Shown: positions 19,722 to 27,703 of the stretch, piece after piece
Numbering within the stretch: the first letter of the stretch is position 1
Layout of the letters: every line of letters begins with the position of its first letter
Assembly (NCBI RefSeq): GCF_020179405.1
Contig: NZ_JAICBZ010000034.1
Span: forward strand, 1 to 40,759
DNA: 40,759 nt
Source: Xinfangfangia pollutisoli
Lineage (GTDB): Bacteria; Pseudomonadota; Alphaproteobacteria; Rhodobacterales; Rhodobacteraceae
Direction: 5' to 3'
Made by a program: the position numbers and the translations under genes
Notes under the pieces: generated by a model
Seen by the model: only the letters and a program-made list of their open reading frames with translations
Databases searched by the model: none
Told to the model about the DNA's origin: nothing

Positions 19722-19789
19722 CCGGAATTTTCGAAAATTCCGGGCCGGAGCCTTCGCAGGCTCCGGCCCGATGTCTTTCAAGACATCGG
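19722..19789. repeat. Tripartite palindrome between sdhB and the convergent mtnA gene
   Basis: Three adjacent inverted repeats lie here. The first is a 22-bp perfect palindrome with half-site CCGGAATTTTC (19722-19732). The second has 12-bp arms GGGCCGGAGCCT (19742-19753) and AGGCTCCGGCCC (19758-19769). The third has 10-bp arms CCGATGTCTT (19768-19777) and AAGACATCGG (19780-19789). The third overlaps the mtnA stop codon and last codons. The same plan, with the same central GGAGCC arms, recurs at 30203-30270 between another convergent pair. It probably ends transcription in both directions. Confidence 0.8.
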
Positions 19790-20866
19790 CGCCAGGTCGG
19801 GAAACAGCGCGCGCAGGCCTTCGGCCGTGGCGGGGCAGATCCCGCGTTCGGTGATCAGGCCAGTCACCAGTTCCGCCGGCGTCACGTCGAAGGCCGGATT
19901 GACCGCCGCCGTCGTGGCGGGCGAGATCCGCACCCGGGCGATCCGGCCCTGATCGTCCAGGCCCTGCACATGGGTGACCTCGGCGCCGTCGCGGGTTTCA
20001 ATCGGGATTTCGGCCAAGCCGTCCGTCACCCGCCAGTCGATGGTGGGCGAGGGCAGCGCGACATAGAAGGGCACGCCGTTGGCCCTGGCCGCCAGGGCCT
20101 TCAGATAGGTGCCGATCTTGTTGCAGACATCGCCGCGCGCGGTGGTGCGGTCGGTGCCGACGATCACCAGATCCACCAGCCCGCGCTGCATCAGATGGCC
20201 GCCGGCATTGTCGGTGATCAGGCTGTGGGCCACCCCATGCGCGCCCAGTTCCCAGGCGGTGATCTGGGCGCCCTGGTTGCGGGGGCGGGTCTCGTCGACC
20301 CAGACATGCAGGTCGATCCCTGCCTCATGCGCCTGATACAGCGGCGAGGTCGCGGTGCCCCAATCGACCGTCGCGGGCCAGCCCGCATTGCAATGGGTCA
20401 GCACGTTGACCCGGCCCTTGCGCGCCGCGATCGCGCGCAGAAGCGGCAGGCCATGGGCACCGATCCGGCGGTTCAACTCGACGTCCTCGTCGCAGATCGC
20501 CTGGGCCTCGGCTTCGGCGGCCGCCGCCCGGGCGACGGGCGGCAGCGGGGCCAGATGCGCCCGCATCCGGTCCAGCGCCCAGCGCAGGTTGATCGCGGTG
20601 GGGCGGGTTTCGTGCAGGATCTGCCAGGTTTCGGCCAGGCTGGCATCTGACGGGTCGGCCGCCATCTGCACCGCCATGCCCCAGGCCGCGGTCGCGCCGA
20701 TCAGCGGCGCGCCGCGCACCCACATCTCGGCAATCGCGGTGGCAAAGGCGGCGCGGTCGGCCAGCGTCACGATCCGCAACTCATGCGGCAGCCAGCGCTG
20801 GTCGATGATCCTGACCTGCCCGTCTTCGGCCCAGATGGAACGGGTGGGCCTGCCGTCGATCTTCAT
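19778..20866 (-). CDS. mtnA: S-methyl-5-thioribose-1-phosphate isomerase-type protein
   Basis: The product has 362 residues and belongs to the eIF-2B/MtnA aldose-ketose isomerase family. In methionine salvage the enzyme turns methylthioribose 1-phosphate into methylthioribulose 1-phosphate. The family stretches are [42 protein letters not shown] (catalytic Cys) and [30 protein letters not shown] carries the catalytic Asp; the usual version reads GADR, here GTDR. The start at 20866 has GGAGAAG upstream. No other mtn gene is near, so a role in a 5-deoxypentose or methylthioadenosine shunt is possible. Confidence 0.85.
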   Translation of the reverse strand: MKIDGRPTRSIWAEDGQVRIIDQRWLPHELRIVTLADRAAFATAIAEMWVRGAPLIGATAAWGMAVQMAADPSDASLAETWQILHETRPTAINLRWALDRMRAHLAPLPPVARAAAAEAEAQAICDEDVELNRRIGAHGLPLLRAIAARKGRVNVLTHCNAGWPATVDWGTATSPLYQAHEAGIDLHVWVDETRPRNQGAQITAWELGAHGVAHSLITDNAGGHLMQRGLVDLVIVGTDRTTARGDVCNKIGTYLKALAARANGVPFYVALPSPTIDWRVTDGLAEIPIETRDGAEVTHVQGLDDQGRIARVRISPATTAAVNPAFDVTPAELVTGLITERGICPATAEGLRALFPDLAPMS

Positions 20867-20960
20867 GCTGCTTCTCCGGTCGCTGCCGAAGAACAGTCGC
20901 CGGCCCGGGCGCCCGCCGCAAGGGCTTTGCGCCGGGGCGCGCGGCATGGCAGAAGGGCGC

Positions 20961-21155
20961 ATGCCGCTGCTTTTGCTGCTTCTGCTGATCGGCGTGCTGG
21001 CCTATCAATGGCATGTGCGCCGCACCTCGACCCTGACCCGGGCCTGCCGCTGGCGCCTGGACCGTGGTGTCGCGCCCGATTACTGGCGCTGCGCCGCCTG
21101 CGGGGCCGAGCAACGCGGGCCCGAGCCGCGCGATTGTCTGCGGCCCGGGCGCTAG
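20961..21155 (+). CDS. Small membrane protein with a C-terminal zinc-ribbon-like motif
   Basis: The 64-codon product begins with one transmembrane helix ([19 protein letters not shown]). It ends in a short cytoplasmic tail with [17 protein letters not shown] and RDCLRPGR, so it has a CxxC pair and flanking cysteines that could bind a metal. AAGG before the ATG at 20961 supports that start; an ATG at 20946 is an alternative. It is divergent from mtnA and convergent with znuA. I know no family name for it. Confidence 0.6.
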   Translation: MPLLLLLLLIGVLAYQWHVRRTSTLTRACRWRLDRGVAPDYWRCAACGAEQRGPEPRDCLRPGR

Positions 21156-21180
21156 GCCCGGATCGGGTCAGGCAAGGGGG

Positions 21181-22206
21181 TTAGCCGGCCAGGCAGTCCG
21201 ACAGGGTTTTCGCAAGCCCGGTCAGGATCTGGCCATAGGCCTGCGGCCCCGGCGCATAGGTCGAGCCTTCGGGGTCCAGCGCGCCGCCCACCTTGGCGCC
21301 GGCGGCCTCGGCCATCTGGGTGACCAGCGCGGGATCGTGCTGGGCTTCGGGGAAGATGCACAGCGGGCCCGCGCCCTGCATCTTGGTGCGCAGCGCATCC
21401 AGCCGCTTGGCGCCGGGCGAGGCGGCATCGCCCAGGGCCACCGTGCCTTCGACCGCCAGGCCGTAATGATCGGCGAAATAGCCGTAGGCATCATGGAAGG
21501 CGACGAAAGGGTGATCCTTGACGGGCGCCAGAAGGGCCGTGGTCTCGGCATCGGCGGCGTCGATGGCGGCGATGGCGGCCTTGGCGTTCTGGGCGTAGCG
21601 CGCGGCGTTCTCCGGGTCGAGCCGGGACAGTTCGGCGGCGATCAGCCCGGCCCAGAGCCGGCCATTTTCGGGGTCAAGCCAGGCATGCGGATCGGTGCCG
21701 CTGTGGTGATGGTCTTCCTCGGCATGGGCATCGGCGGGGTCGTCGGCATGGTCGGCGCCGTGATCATGCGCTTCGTCGTGTTCGTGTTCGTGTTCGTGGT
21801 CGTGGTCGTGATCGTGTTCGTGATCATGGCCGGCCTCTTCGCCCTCGGCCTCGGCAAAGCTGCGCAGATGGGTGCCGGGGGCGGCCAGAAGGCCCAGCAG
21901 CGCCGCGCCTTCGGGGCGGGCATCGACGGCCTTGTCGAGCCAGGGCGTCAGTTCGGGCCCGACCCAGATCACCAGATCCGCGCCCGCCACCGCCGCGGCC
22001 TGGCTGGGCCGCATCTGGTAGGAATGCGGCGAGGCGCCGCGGTCCAGCAGCAGGTCGGGCGTGCCCAGCCCCTCCATCACCATCGCGGTCAGCGCCTGCA
22101 CCGGCACGATATCGGTCACCACATTGGGCACCTCGGCCCGCGCCGCGCCGCCGCCTGCCGTGCCAATCGCCGTGCTGGCCAAAAGAAGTGCAATGATATA
22201 ACGCAT
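21181..22206 (-). CDS. znuA: Zinc ABC transporter substrate-binding protein
   Basis: This 341-aa periplasmic protein captures Zn2+ for ZnuBC. Residues 1-24 are a signal peptide. The metal-ligand regions are ASPHSYQMRPSQA (His61), GTDPHAWLDPENG and FVAFHDAYGYFADHYGL, with an Asp in the C-terminal GALDPEGS. Between about residues 120 and 170 lies the histidine/aspartate-rich loop typical of zinc-specific ZnuA. It is longer than in many relatives and is encoded by a hexamer-repeat stretch (about 21774-21830). It is divergent from zur-znuC-znuB, with a Zur-like operator between. Confidence 0.95.
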   Translation of the reverse strand: MRYIIALLLASTAIGTAGGGAARAEVPNVVTDIVPVQALTAMVMEGLGTPDLLLDRGASPHSYQMRPSQAAAVAGADLVIWVGPELTPWLDKAVDARPEGAALLGLLAAPGTHLRSFAEAEGEEAGHDHEHDHDHDHEHEHEHDEAHDHGADHADDPADAHAEEDHHHSGTDPHAWLDPENGRLWAGLIAAELSRLDPENAARYAQNAKAAIAAIDAADAETTALLAPVKDHPFVAFHDAYGYFADHYGLAVEGTVALGDAASPGAKRLDALRTKMQGAGPLCIFPEAQHDPALVTQMAEAAGAKVGGALDPEGSTYAPGPQAYGQILTGLAKTLSDCLAG

Positions 22207-22257
22207 CGATACGTCCTCGCCTTGGGCCTTCCATCGGGCCGGGCCTGAGCTTATGTA

Positions 22258-22272
22258 TGTTATAACCTAACA
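22258..22272. promoter_or_regulatory. Zur-type operator between znuA and zur
   Basis: TGTTATAACCTAACA (22258-22272) has perfect outer 5-bp half-sites TGTTA and TAACA around 5 bp. It lies 52 bp upstream of the znuA start and 16 bp upstream of the zur start. The AT-rich palindrome and divergent arrangement fit a zinc-loaded Zur repressor acting on both promoters. Confidence 0.75.
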
Positions 22273-22287
22273 GGTCAAGAGGCGGAA

Positions 22288-22842
22288 ATGTCCGATCCCT
22301 CCGAACCCCATCTGGCGACCGATCCCCACGCCTCTGGCGATGCCGATTGCCCCGGCTGTGCCGATCCCGGCGCGGCGTTCCAGGCGCATGACCATGCGCA
22401 TTGCACCCATGACGTGCTGGACCGGGCCGAGGCGCTGGCGCGCAGCCAGGGCGCGCGGCTGACGCCGGTGCGGCGCCGGGTGCTGGAGATCCTGCTGGAA
22501 GAGCATCGCGCTTTGGGCGCCTATGACGTGCTGAACCGGCTGGCGGCGGAGGGGTTCGGCAACCAGCCGCCCGTTGCTTATCGGGCGCTGGATTTCCTGG
22601 TGGAACAAGGGCTTGCCCATCGCATTCGCCGGCTGAACGCCTTTGCCGCCTGCATGCATCCGGGCGAGGCGCATGCGCCCGCCTTCCTGATCTGCCGGGC
22701 CTGCAACGCGGTGGCCGAGGCGCCGGGCCGCCCGATCCGCGCCGCGCTGGACCAGGCCGCCGCGGCGATGGGCTTTGCCGTGGAACGCGCCACGGTCGAG
22801 GCGCTGGGCCTGTGCCCCGCCTGCCAGGGGGCAGGCGCATGA
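22288..22842 (+). CDS. zur: Zinc uptake regulator, Fur family
   Basis: The product has 184 residues. The winged-helix DNA-binding region runs from LTPVRRRVLEILLEEHRALG to PVAYRALDFLVEQGLAHRI. The structural zinc site uses ICRACN and LCPACQ near the end (two CxxC pairs). The N-terminal 50 residues are longer than in E. coli Zur and contain CPGC and HDHAHCTH, a possible extra metal site. Zn-bound Zur should repress znuA and its own operon through the 22258-22272 palindrome. GAGGCGG precedes the ATG. Its stop overlaps the znuC start by 3 bp. Confidence 0.92.
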   Translation: MSDPSEPHLATDPHASGDADCPGCADPGAAFQAHDHAHCTHDVLDRAEALARSQGARLTPVRRRVLEILLEEHRALGAYDVLNRLAAEGFGNQPPVAYRALDFLVEQGLAHRIRRLNAFAACMHPGEAHAPAFLICRACNAVAEAPGRPIRAALDQAAAAMGFAVERATVEALGLCPACQGAGA

Positions 22843-23666
22843 CCGGGGCCGGACCCGATCCGCTGATCCAGGCGCGGCGACTGTGCCTGCGCTATGGCGG
22901 CGCCGAGGTGCTGCATGATGTCAGCCTGGCGTTGCATCCGGGCGAGATCGTCACCATTGTCGGCCCGAACGGATCGGGCAAATCCACGCTCTTGCGGGCG
23001 CTTCTGGGCATTCTGGCCCCGGCCGAGGGCCAGGTGACCCGCGCGCCGGGTCTGCGCATCGGCTATGTGCCGCAGCGGCTGATGATCGACCGGACCATGC
23101 CGATCACGCTGCGCCGCTTCCTGTCGCTGCCACATCGGGTGACCGAGGCCGAGGCGCAGGAGGCGCTGGCCAAGGTGGGGCTGGCGGGGCAGGGCGGGTT
23201 GCAGATGGCGGCGCTGTCGGGCGGGCAGATGCAGCGCGCGCTTCTGGCGCGGGCGCTGCTGGCGCGGCCGCAGGTGCTGATGCTGGACGAGCCGACCCAG
23301 GGGCTGGACCAGCCGGGCGAGGCGGCCTTCTACCGGCTGATCGAGGCGGTGCGGGCCGAAACCGGCTGCGCGGTGCTGATGGTCAGCCATGATCTGCATG
23401 TGGTCATGGCGGCCTCGGACCGGGTGATCTGCCTGAATGGCCATGTCTGCTGCGAAGGCACGCCACAGGTCGTGTCCTCGGCGCCGGAATATCGGGCGAT
23501 GTTCGGGCTGGGCACGCAGGGCACGCTGGCGCTGTACCGGCACGAGCATGACCATGATCACGCGGGGCCGGCCGATCACCATCACCACCACCATGACCAC
23601 AGCCACGACCATAGCCATAGTCACGGCGACACCCATAGCCATGGGCAGGACCCCCATCATGTTTGA
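22839..23666 (+). CDS. znuC: Zinc ABC transporter ATP-binding protein with a histidine-rich tail
   Basis: This 275-aa ATPase drives zinc import. Walker A is GPNGSGKST, the signature is LSGGQMQRALLARALL, and Walker B is VLMLDEPTQGLD, with the switch histidine in MVSHDLH. The ATG at 22839 overlaps the zur stop. After the ATPase domain the last 40 or so residues carry 19 histidines, including six in a row, mixed with Asp and Ser. Such a tail is unusual on a cytoplasmic ATPase and could bind or buffer zinc. It overlaps the znuB start by 8 bp. Confidence 0.95.
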   Translation: MTGAGPDPLIQARRLCLRYGGAEVLHDVSLALHPGEIVTIVGPNGSGKSTLLRALLGILAPAEGQVTRAPGLRIGYVPQRLMIDRTMPITLRRFLSLPHRVTEAEAQEALAKVGLAGQGGLQMAALSGGQMQRALLARALLARPQVLMLDEPTQGLDQPGEAAFYRLIEAVRAETGCAVLMVSHDLHVVMAASDRVICLNGHVCCEGTPQVVSSAPEYRAMFGLGTQGTLALYRHEHDHDHAGPADHHHHHHDHSHDHSHSHGDTHSHGQDPHHV

Positions 23667-24453
23667 CGATTTCCTGATCCGTGCCGCTTTGGCGGGGGTG
23701 GGCCTGTCGCTGGCCACAGGTCCCTTGGGCGCCTTCGTGGTCTGGCGGCGGATGGCCTATTTCGGCGATGCCACCGCGCATGCGGCGATTCTGGGCGTGG
23801 CGCTGGCGCTGGCCACCGATCTGCCGATCACGCTTGGCACGCTGGTCGTCTCGGCGGCGATGGCGCTGACCGTGGCGGGGCTTGCGGCGCGCGGCTGGGC
23901 GATGGACACGACGCTGGGCGTGCTGGCCCATTCGGCGCTGGCCTTCGGGCTGGTCGCGGTCAGCTTCTTTCCCATGGTGCGCACCGATCTGTCGGCCTGG
24001 CTGTTCGGCGATATCCTGGCCGTGTCGAAGACCGAGCTGGCGCTGGTCTGGGCCGGGGGCGCGGTGGTGGCCGCACTGATCGCCTGGCGCTGGCAGGCGC
24101 TGCTGACCGCGACGCTGAACGAGGATCTGGCCCATGCCTCGGGCATTCATCCCGGGCGCGAACGGTTGGTTCTGGTGCTGGCGCTGGCGCTGACCGTGGC
24201 GGTGGCGCTGAAAGTGGTGGGGGCGCTGCTGATCGCGGCGATGCTGATCATCCCGGCCGCTGCCGCCCGCGGCATCGCCCGCAGCCCCGAGGCGATGGCG
24301 CTGGGGGCGGTGGCGATCGGCGCCACAGCCTCGCTGGCGGGGCTGCGGCTGTCGCTGTGGCAGGACACGCCGGCGGGCCCGTCGATCATCGTCGCGGCGG
24401 CGGCGGTCTTCGTGCTGGCGGCGGGCTTCGGGCGGATGCGCCGGCAGGGGTAG
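23659..24453 (+). CDS. znuB: Zinc ABC transporter permease
   Basis: The product has 264 residues and about eight membrane segments of the ABC-3 family. The start MFDDFLIRAALAGVGLSLATGPLG and the segment RRMAYFGDATAHAAILGVAL (the coupling region) are diagnostic. GVLAHSALAFGLVAVSFFP and VGALLIAAMLIIPAAAAR are also typical. An earlier in-frame ATG at 23641 is possible, but 23659 fits other ZnuB proteins. It overlaps znuC by 8 bp and ends the zur-znuC-znuB operon before a strong terminator. Confidence 0.93.
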   Translation: MFDDFLIRAALAGVGLSLATGPLGAFVVWRRMAYFGDATAHAAILGVALALATDLPITLGTLVVSAAMALTVAGLAARGWAMDTTLGVLAHSALAFGLVAVSFFPMVRTDLSAWLFGDILAVSKTELALVWAGGAVVAALIAWRWQALLTATLNEDLAHASGIHPGRERLVLVLALALTVAVALKVVGALLIAAMLIIPAAAARGIARSPEAMALGAVAIGATASLAGLRLSLWQDTPAGPSIIVAAAAVFVLAAGFGRMRRQG

Positions 24454-24470
24454 CGAACGGAGCTAACGAA

Positions 24471-24496
24471 AAAGAGGGCGCTTGCGCGCCCTCTTT
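24471..24496. terminator. Bidirectional terminator after znuB
   Basis: An 11-bp perfect stem, AAAGAGGGCGC (24471-24481) with GCGCCCTCTTT (24486-24496), has a 4-nt loop. It lies between the convergent ends of znuB and the PRC-barrel gene and is flanked by A and T runs on both sides. Confidence 0.85.
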
Positions 24497-24522
24497 CCCG
24501 ATTGATCTGCCTGTATCGGGGC

Positions 24523-25443
24523 TTAGCCCTGATAATCGGCCATCGCCTTCAGCTGGTCTTCGGTCGCCATGGTGCGGAACTGCACCTCGCCGTCACTGGT
24601 CTTTTCGACCATCAGCTGGGTCTGATCCAGGGCGACGCGCTTTTCGCCGATGCCCAGGAAGCCGCCCACGTCGACGACCGCGGCCTCGACCTTGCCATCG
24701 GCATTCAGCTTGACGGCCGAGATCTCGCCCAGGTCTTCATCGTTCGGGCCCAGCACGCGCTTGCCGATCAGATCGGTCTCGGCATAGCTGTCAAGAACCA
24801 GGGTTTCCCCCGGCGCCACCGGCATGGCCTCGGCCGGAGCCGCGGCCGGATCGGCAACGGTGGCCTGGTCGGCCGGCAGGACCACATTGTCGGTGTTCTC
24901 GGCCGCCTTGGCTTCGAAGACCATATTCGGGTCAAACTCCGGCGCGGCTTCCAGAGCGGCCTTGCTGCCGTGGAAGACGATGAAATAGTCGTCCGGGCTA
25001 TCGGAATCCGGCACCATGGTCAGTTCCGACAGCGACAGCGCCACGGTCTTGGCGCCGATCCCCAGGAAGCCGCCCACATCGACCAACACGGCTTCGGTAT
25101 CGCCCGACAGGGTGATGATCAGGTCATTGATCTCGCCCACATCCTGCCAGTCGGCGCCGGCTTCGGCCACGGCGGTGGCCGACATGCCGGTCGTGTCGGC
25201 CTCGGTCACCCAGACGTCTTTGCCGATGAAATCGGAAGCACGCAGACCGCCTTGGATGCCGGGCAGAAAGGTCGGCGCGGTGGCGCCCGCCTCGGTCGAG
25301 GTCATCTCGGGCGTGGCGGGGGCGGTGGCGTCGGGCGCCAGAGCCGGATCGGCGGCAGGATCGGCCGCGGTCTGCGCGACGGCGGGCAGGGACGACAGCG
25401 CCAGAACAGAGGCGAGGGCGGTGGAAGCGATGAGCTTTTTCAA
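24523..25443 (-). CDS. Exported protein with two PRC-barrel domains
   Basis: The product has 306 residues. The start is taken as a TTG at 25443, because GGAG lies 7 nt before it and the sequence then gives a proper signal peptide, MKKLIASTALASVLALSSLPAVAQ. An Ala/Pro/Asp linker precedes PRC barrel 1 (about 67-140, GKDVWVTEAD to VDVGGFLGIGAKTVAL). A second Ala/Pro linker precedes barrel 2 (about 220-285, GKRVLGPNDEDLGEI to VDVGGFLGIGEKRVAL). The shared VDVGGFLGIG shows an internal duplication. PRC-barrel proteins of this type are periplasmic; function is unknown. The 250 bp upstream hold no gene that I can see. Confidence 0.8.
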   Translation of the reverse strand: MKKLIASTALASVLALSSLPAVAQTAADPAADPALAPDATAPATPEMTSTEAGATAPTFLPGIQGGLRASDFIGKDVWVTEADTTGMSATAVAEAGADWQDVGEINDLIITLSGDTEAVLVDVGGFLGIGAKTVALSLSELTMVPDSDSPDDYFIVFHGSKAALEAAPEFDPNMVFEAKAAENTDNVVLPADQATVADPAAAPAEAMPVAPGETLVLDSYAETDLIGKRVLGPNDEDLGEISAVKLNADGKVEAAVVDVGGFLGIGEKRVALDQTQLMVEKTSDGEVQFRTMATEDQLKAMADYQG

Positions 25444-25693
25444 GGGCTTTCTCCGTATCACTGGGCGCGCGGACCGGCCAGACGGCTGGATCACGCACCG
25501 GTTACAAAGAGGAAACAACTTGGAGGAGATAAGGTTGCGACGCGACCGATCACAATGAATTCAGAGGGATGCAGGGAACGGGCGGGGCCTTTGCGCGTTG
25601 TCTTAGGTCCAGACGGCGGCCCAGATGGCAGCGCTGAGGCGGGTGCAAGCGGCCTGCGAAGGGCGGCCCGGGGGCGCCGGACCGCCCCGCGGA

Positions 25694-27109
25694 TCACGAC
25701 ACCAGCCGCTTCAGCGCCGGAAGCGGCGACAGGATCGCCAGATCCAGCAGCAGCACCGCCAGGATCACCAGCCCAAGCACCGGAAAGGTCAGCGCCAGCG
25801 CCAGCGTGATCAGGATCGCACCCCTGGCATAGGGCAGTTCCTCAGGCCGGGGCGGGGCGGCCAGCCGCAGCGCGCCCGCGGGGCGGCGCTTCCACCACAG
25901 CACCAGCCCGGACAGGCACAGGCCCCAGATCGCGGCGCAGAAGCCAAGGTTCAGCACGATATTGGCCAGACCAAGCTGCCCTTCATGCAGCGCGATCCCC
26001 ACCGCCATCGCCTTGCCGCCCAACCCGTATTCGGCAAAGCCCACATCGGCCAGGATCTTGCCGGTATAGCGGTCCAGATGCACCGTGCGGTCCGAGGTCG
26101 GGTCGGGGCTGTCATAGCTCATGGAATCGCGCGACAGGGTCCAGACCCCGGTCTCGCCCGCGGGGGCGGTGATCTGCACCCGCGCGTCAAAACCCAGCGC
26201 CCGGGCCCCGGCGAGAACCGTGTCCCAGGTCACCGGCAGATCGGCCGGGATCAGCTGCAGCCCGGCCTGGCTGCCGCTTTCCGGCAGCGGCGTCAGTTCC
26301 AGCGCCCAGGGCACCTCTTTCAGCGCGGTGTCGTTCAGGCTGGCATGGGTCTTGTCCGACAAAGGCGCGCCCCATTTCTCGGCGGGAAAGGCGCTCCAGG
26401 CCTGAACGATGCGGGTGCCCCAGATGCTGGCCCATGCGAGGCCCGAGATCAGGAAGAACACCAGCACCAGTGCGACCCAGCCGCCCAGCGCCGCATGCAG
26501 CGATTTCCAGAACGCCCGGCCGCGCGCGGCCAGGTTCGGCACGAACAGCGCCGACAGCCGGGTGCCGCGCGGCCAGGCCAGATACAGCCCTGTCGCGACC
26601 AGCAAAAGCCCCAGCGAGGCGGCGATTTCGATCATCACATCGCCCAGCCCGCCATCGCCGCCCAGAAGCAGCGTGCCGTGCAGATCGGTCAGCCATTCGT
26701 TCCAGGTTCCGGCCTCGGGCCGGTCGGCCAGCACCGTGCCGTCATAGGGGTTCAGCGCCAGAACCCGGGCGCCTGCGGGGGTGGCGATCCGCACCAAGGC
26801 CGGTTTTTCCGCGTCAATCGGCGTGGTCAGGCGCGTGGCCTGGCTGCCGGGATGGGCGGCCTCGGCCTCGGCCAGAAGCTGGTGCGCCTCCAGCGCCCGC
26901 TCGCCCCGGGCAATCGCGATCCGGTCGCCATATTCCGGCGCGATGGCGGTGAACCACAGGATCAGCGTGCCGGTCGCGGACAGCATGAGAAGGAAGGGGA
27001 TGACGTAAAGCCCGGCATAGAAATGCCAGCGCCAGGCGGCGAAATACAGTTTGCTGACGACGGGCGAAGCCGCCGCCGGGGCGCGGGCCCCGTTCGGTGT
27101 TGCAGTCAT
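25694..27109 (-). CDS. PepSY-domain membrane protein (PiuB-like)
   Basis: This 471-aa inner-membrane protein belongs to the PepSY-associated TM family (COG3182). The N-terminal helix YFAAWRWHFYAGLYVIPFLLML has the conserved WHFYAGL. A periplasmic PepSY stretch follows, then WLTDLHGTLLLG with the family histidine. Further segments are IEIAASLGLLLVATGLYLAWPR, FWKSLHAALGGWVALVLVFF and VGIALHEGQLG. Relatives are linked to iron or copper uptake and reduction. The gene follows the DUF2946-like gene by 38 bp, an arrangement that suits a metal-related pair. No TonB receptor is near. Confidence 0.85.
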   Translation of the reverse strand: MTATPNGARAPAAASPVVSKLYFAAWRWHFYAGLYVIPFLLMLSATGTLILWFTAIAPEYGDRIAIARGERALEAHQLLAEAEAAHPGSQATRLTTPIDAEKPALVRIATPAGARVLALNPYDGTVLADRPEAGTWNEWLTDLHGTLLLGGDGGLGDVMIEIAASLGLLLVATGLYLAWPRGTRLSALFVPNLAARGRAFWKSLHAALGGWVALVLVFFLISGLAWASIWGTRIVQAWSAFPAEKWGAPLSDKTHASLNDTALKEVPWALELTPLPESGSQAGLQLIPADLPVTWDTVLAGARALGFDARVQITAPAGETGVWTLSRDSMSYDSPDPTSDRTVHLDRYTGKILADVGFAEYGLGGKAMAVGIALHEGQLGLANIVLNLGFCAAIWGLCLSGLVLWWKRRPAGALRLAAPPRPEELPYARGAILITLALALTFPVLGLVILAVLLLDLAILSPLPALKRLVS

Positions 27110-27147
27110 GGATCAGTCCTGTCTGAGAATTCGGAAGGGCGAAAACG

Positions 27148-27537
27148 TCAGGACAGGGCAGGGGGGCCGGTGGCGGGCGGCAGGCCCGTCGCGCGGGCGA
27201 AGGCCAGAAGCGGCGGGGCGGCGGGCGGGGCCGCGCGCTGGGCGGCCTGGGTGGGCAGCAGCAGCGCCGGCAGGGCCAGATCGGCCACAGCCATCTGCCC
27301 GCAGGCCCAGGCGCAGCGGTCGGCCGGCGATTTCGGCGCAGGCTTCGACACCTCTCCGGTCAGCGGATCCAGCACCATCTCGACCGCGCCGTCGCCGGTA
27401 CACAGCACCAGCACCAGCCCGCCATCGGCCGCCTGCGCCGGCATCACCGCGGGCGAGATCAGCGACAGGACCAGGAAGGGCGCCAGCAGCGCCCAGTCCA
27501 GCATCCGCCGCAGCCCGCGTGATTTTCCCCTGACCAT
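27148..27537 (-). CDS. DUF2946-like exported protein
   Basis: The product has 129 residues with an N-terminal hydrophobic signal or anchor (MLDWALLAPFLVLSLISPAVMPAQA). The core LVLVLCTGDGAVEMVLDPLTG followed by RCAWACGQMAV fits DUF2946, a small periplasmic family with a few conserved cysteines, often near copper and PepSY genes. An internal ATG (MLDWALL) could also be the start. It lies just upstream of the PepSY gene on the same strand and probably in the same transcript. Function is not known. Confidence 0.7.
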   Translation of the reverse strand: MVRGKSRGLRRMLDWALLAPFLVLSLISPAVMPAQAADGGLVLVLCTGDGAVEMVLDPLTGEVSKPAPKSPADRCAWACGQMAVADLALPALLLPTQAAQRAAPPAAPPLLAFARATGLPPATGPPALS

Positions 27538-27594
27538 GGCCCAGCCCTAGGCCAGCGCGCGGCCGCGCGTCAAGCGCGATCCCGCCCGGCCGCG

Positions 27595-27619
27595 ATGTCG
27601 TTTTCGCATGTCGTTTTCG
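27595..27619. promoter_or_regulatory. Direct repeat upstream of the dimethylglycine dehydrogenase-type gene
   Basis: ATGTCGTTTTCG occurs twice, at 27595-27606 and 27608-27619, with a period of 13 bp. It lies 85 bp upstream of the dehydrogenase start and has no coding role. Such direct repeats often bind activators of the AraC or related families. The regulator is unknown, and the function is inferred only. Confidence 0.45.
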
Positions 27620-27703
27620 GATGCGGATTGTCGGGCCGGCTTGCCCGTTCCGGCCGCGCTCTGTCACATATGGCCGCAGCCAAATGCAGGAGAGACTCGG
27701 GCC

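Noticed and set aside
21181-24453. Calling the His-codon repeats in znuA and znuC a CRISPR or satellite array
   Set aside because: Units are short, in frame and encode metal-binding residues; no spacers are present.
25500-25530. GGAAAC-N17-GTT resembling an EcfG stress promoter on the plus strand
   Set aside because: No plus-strand gene follows, and the spacing and the fourth base deviate. The PRC-barrel gene lies on the other strand.
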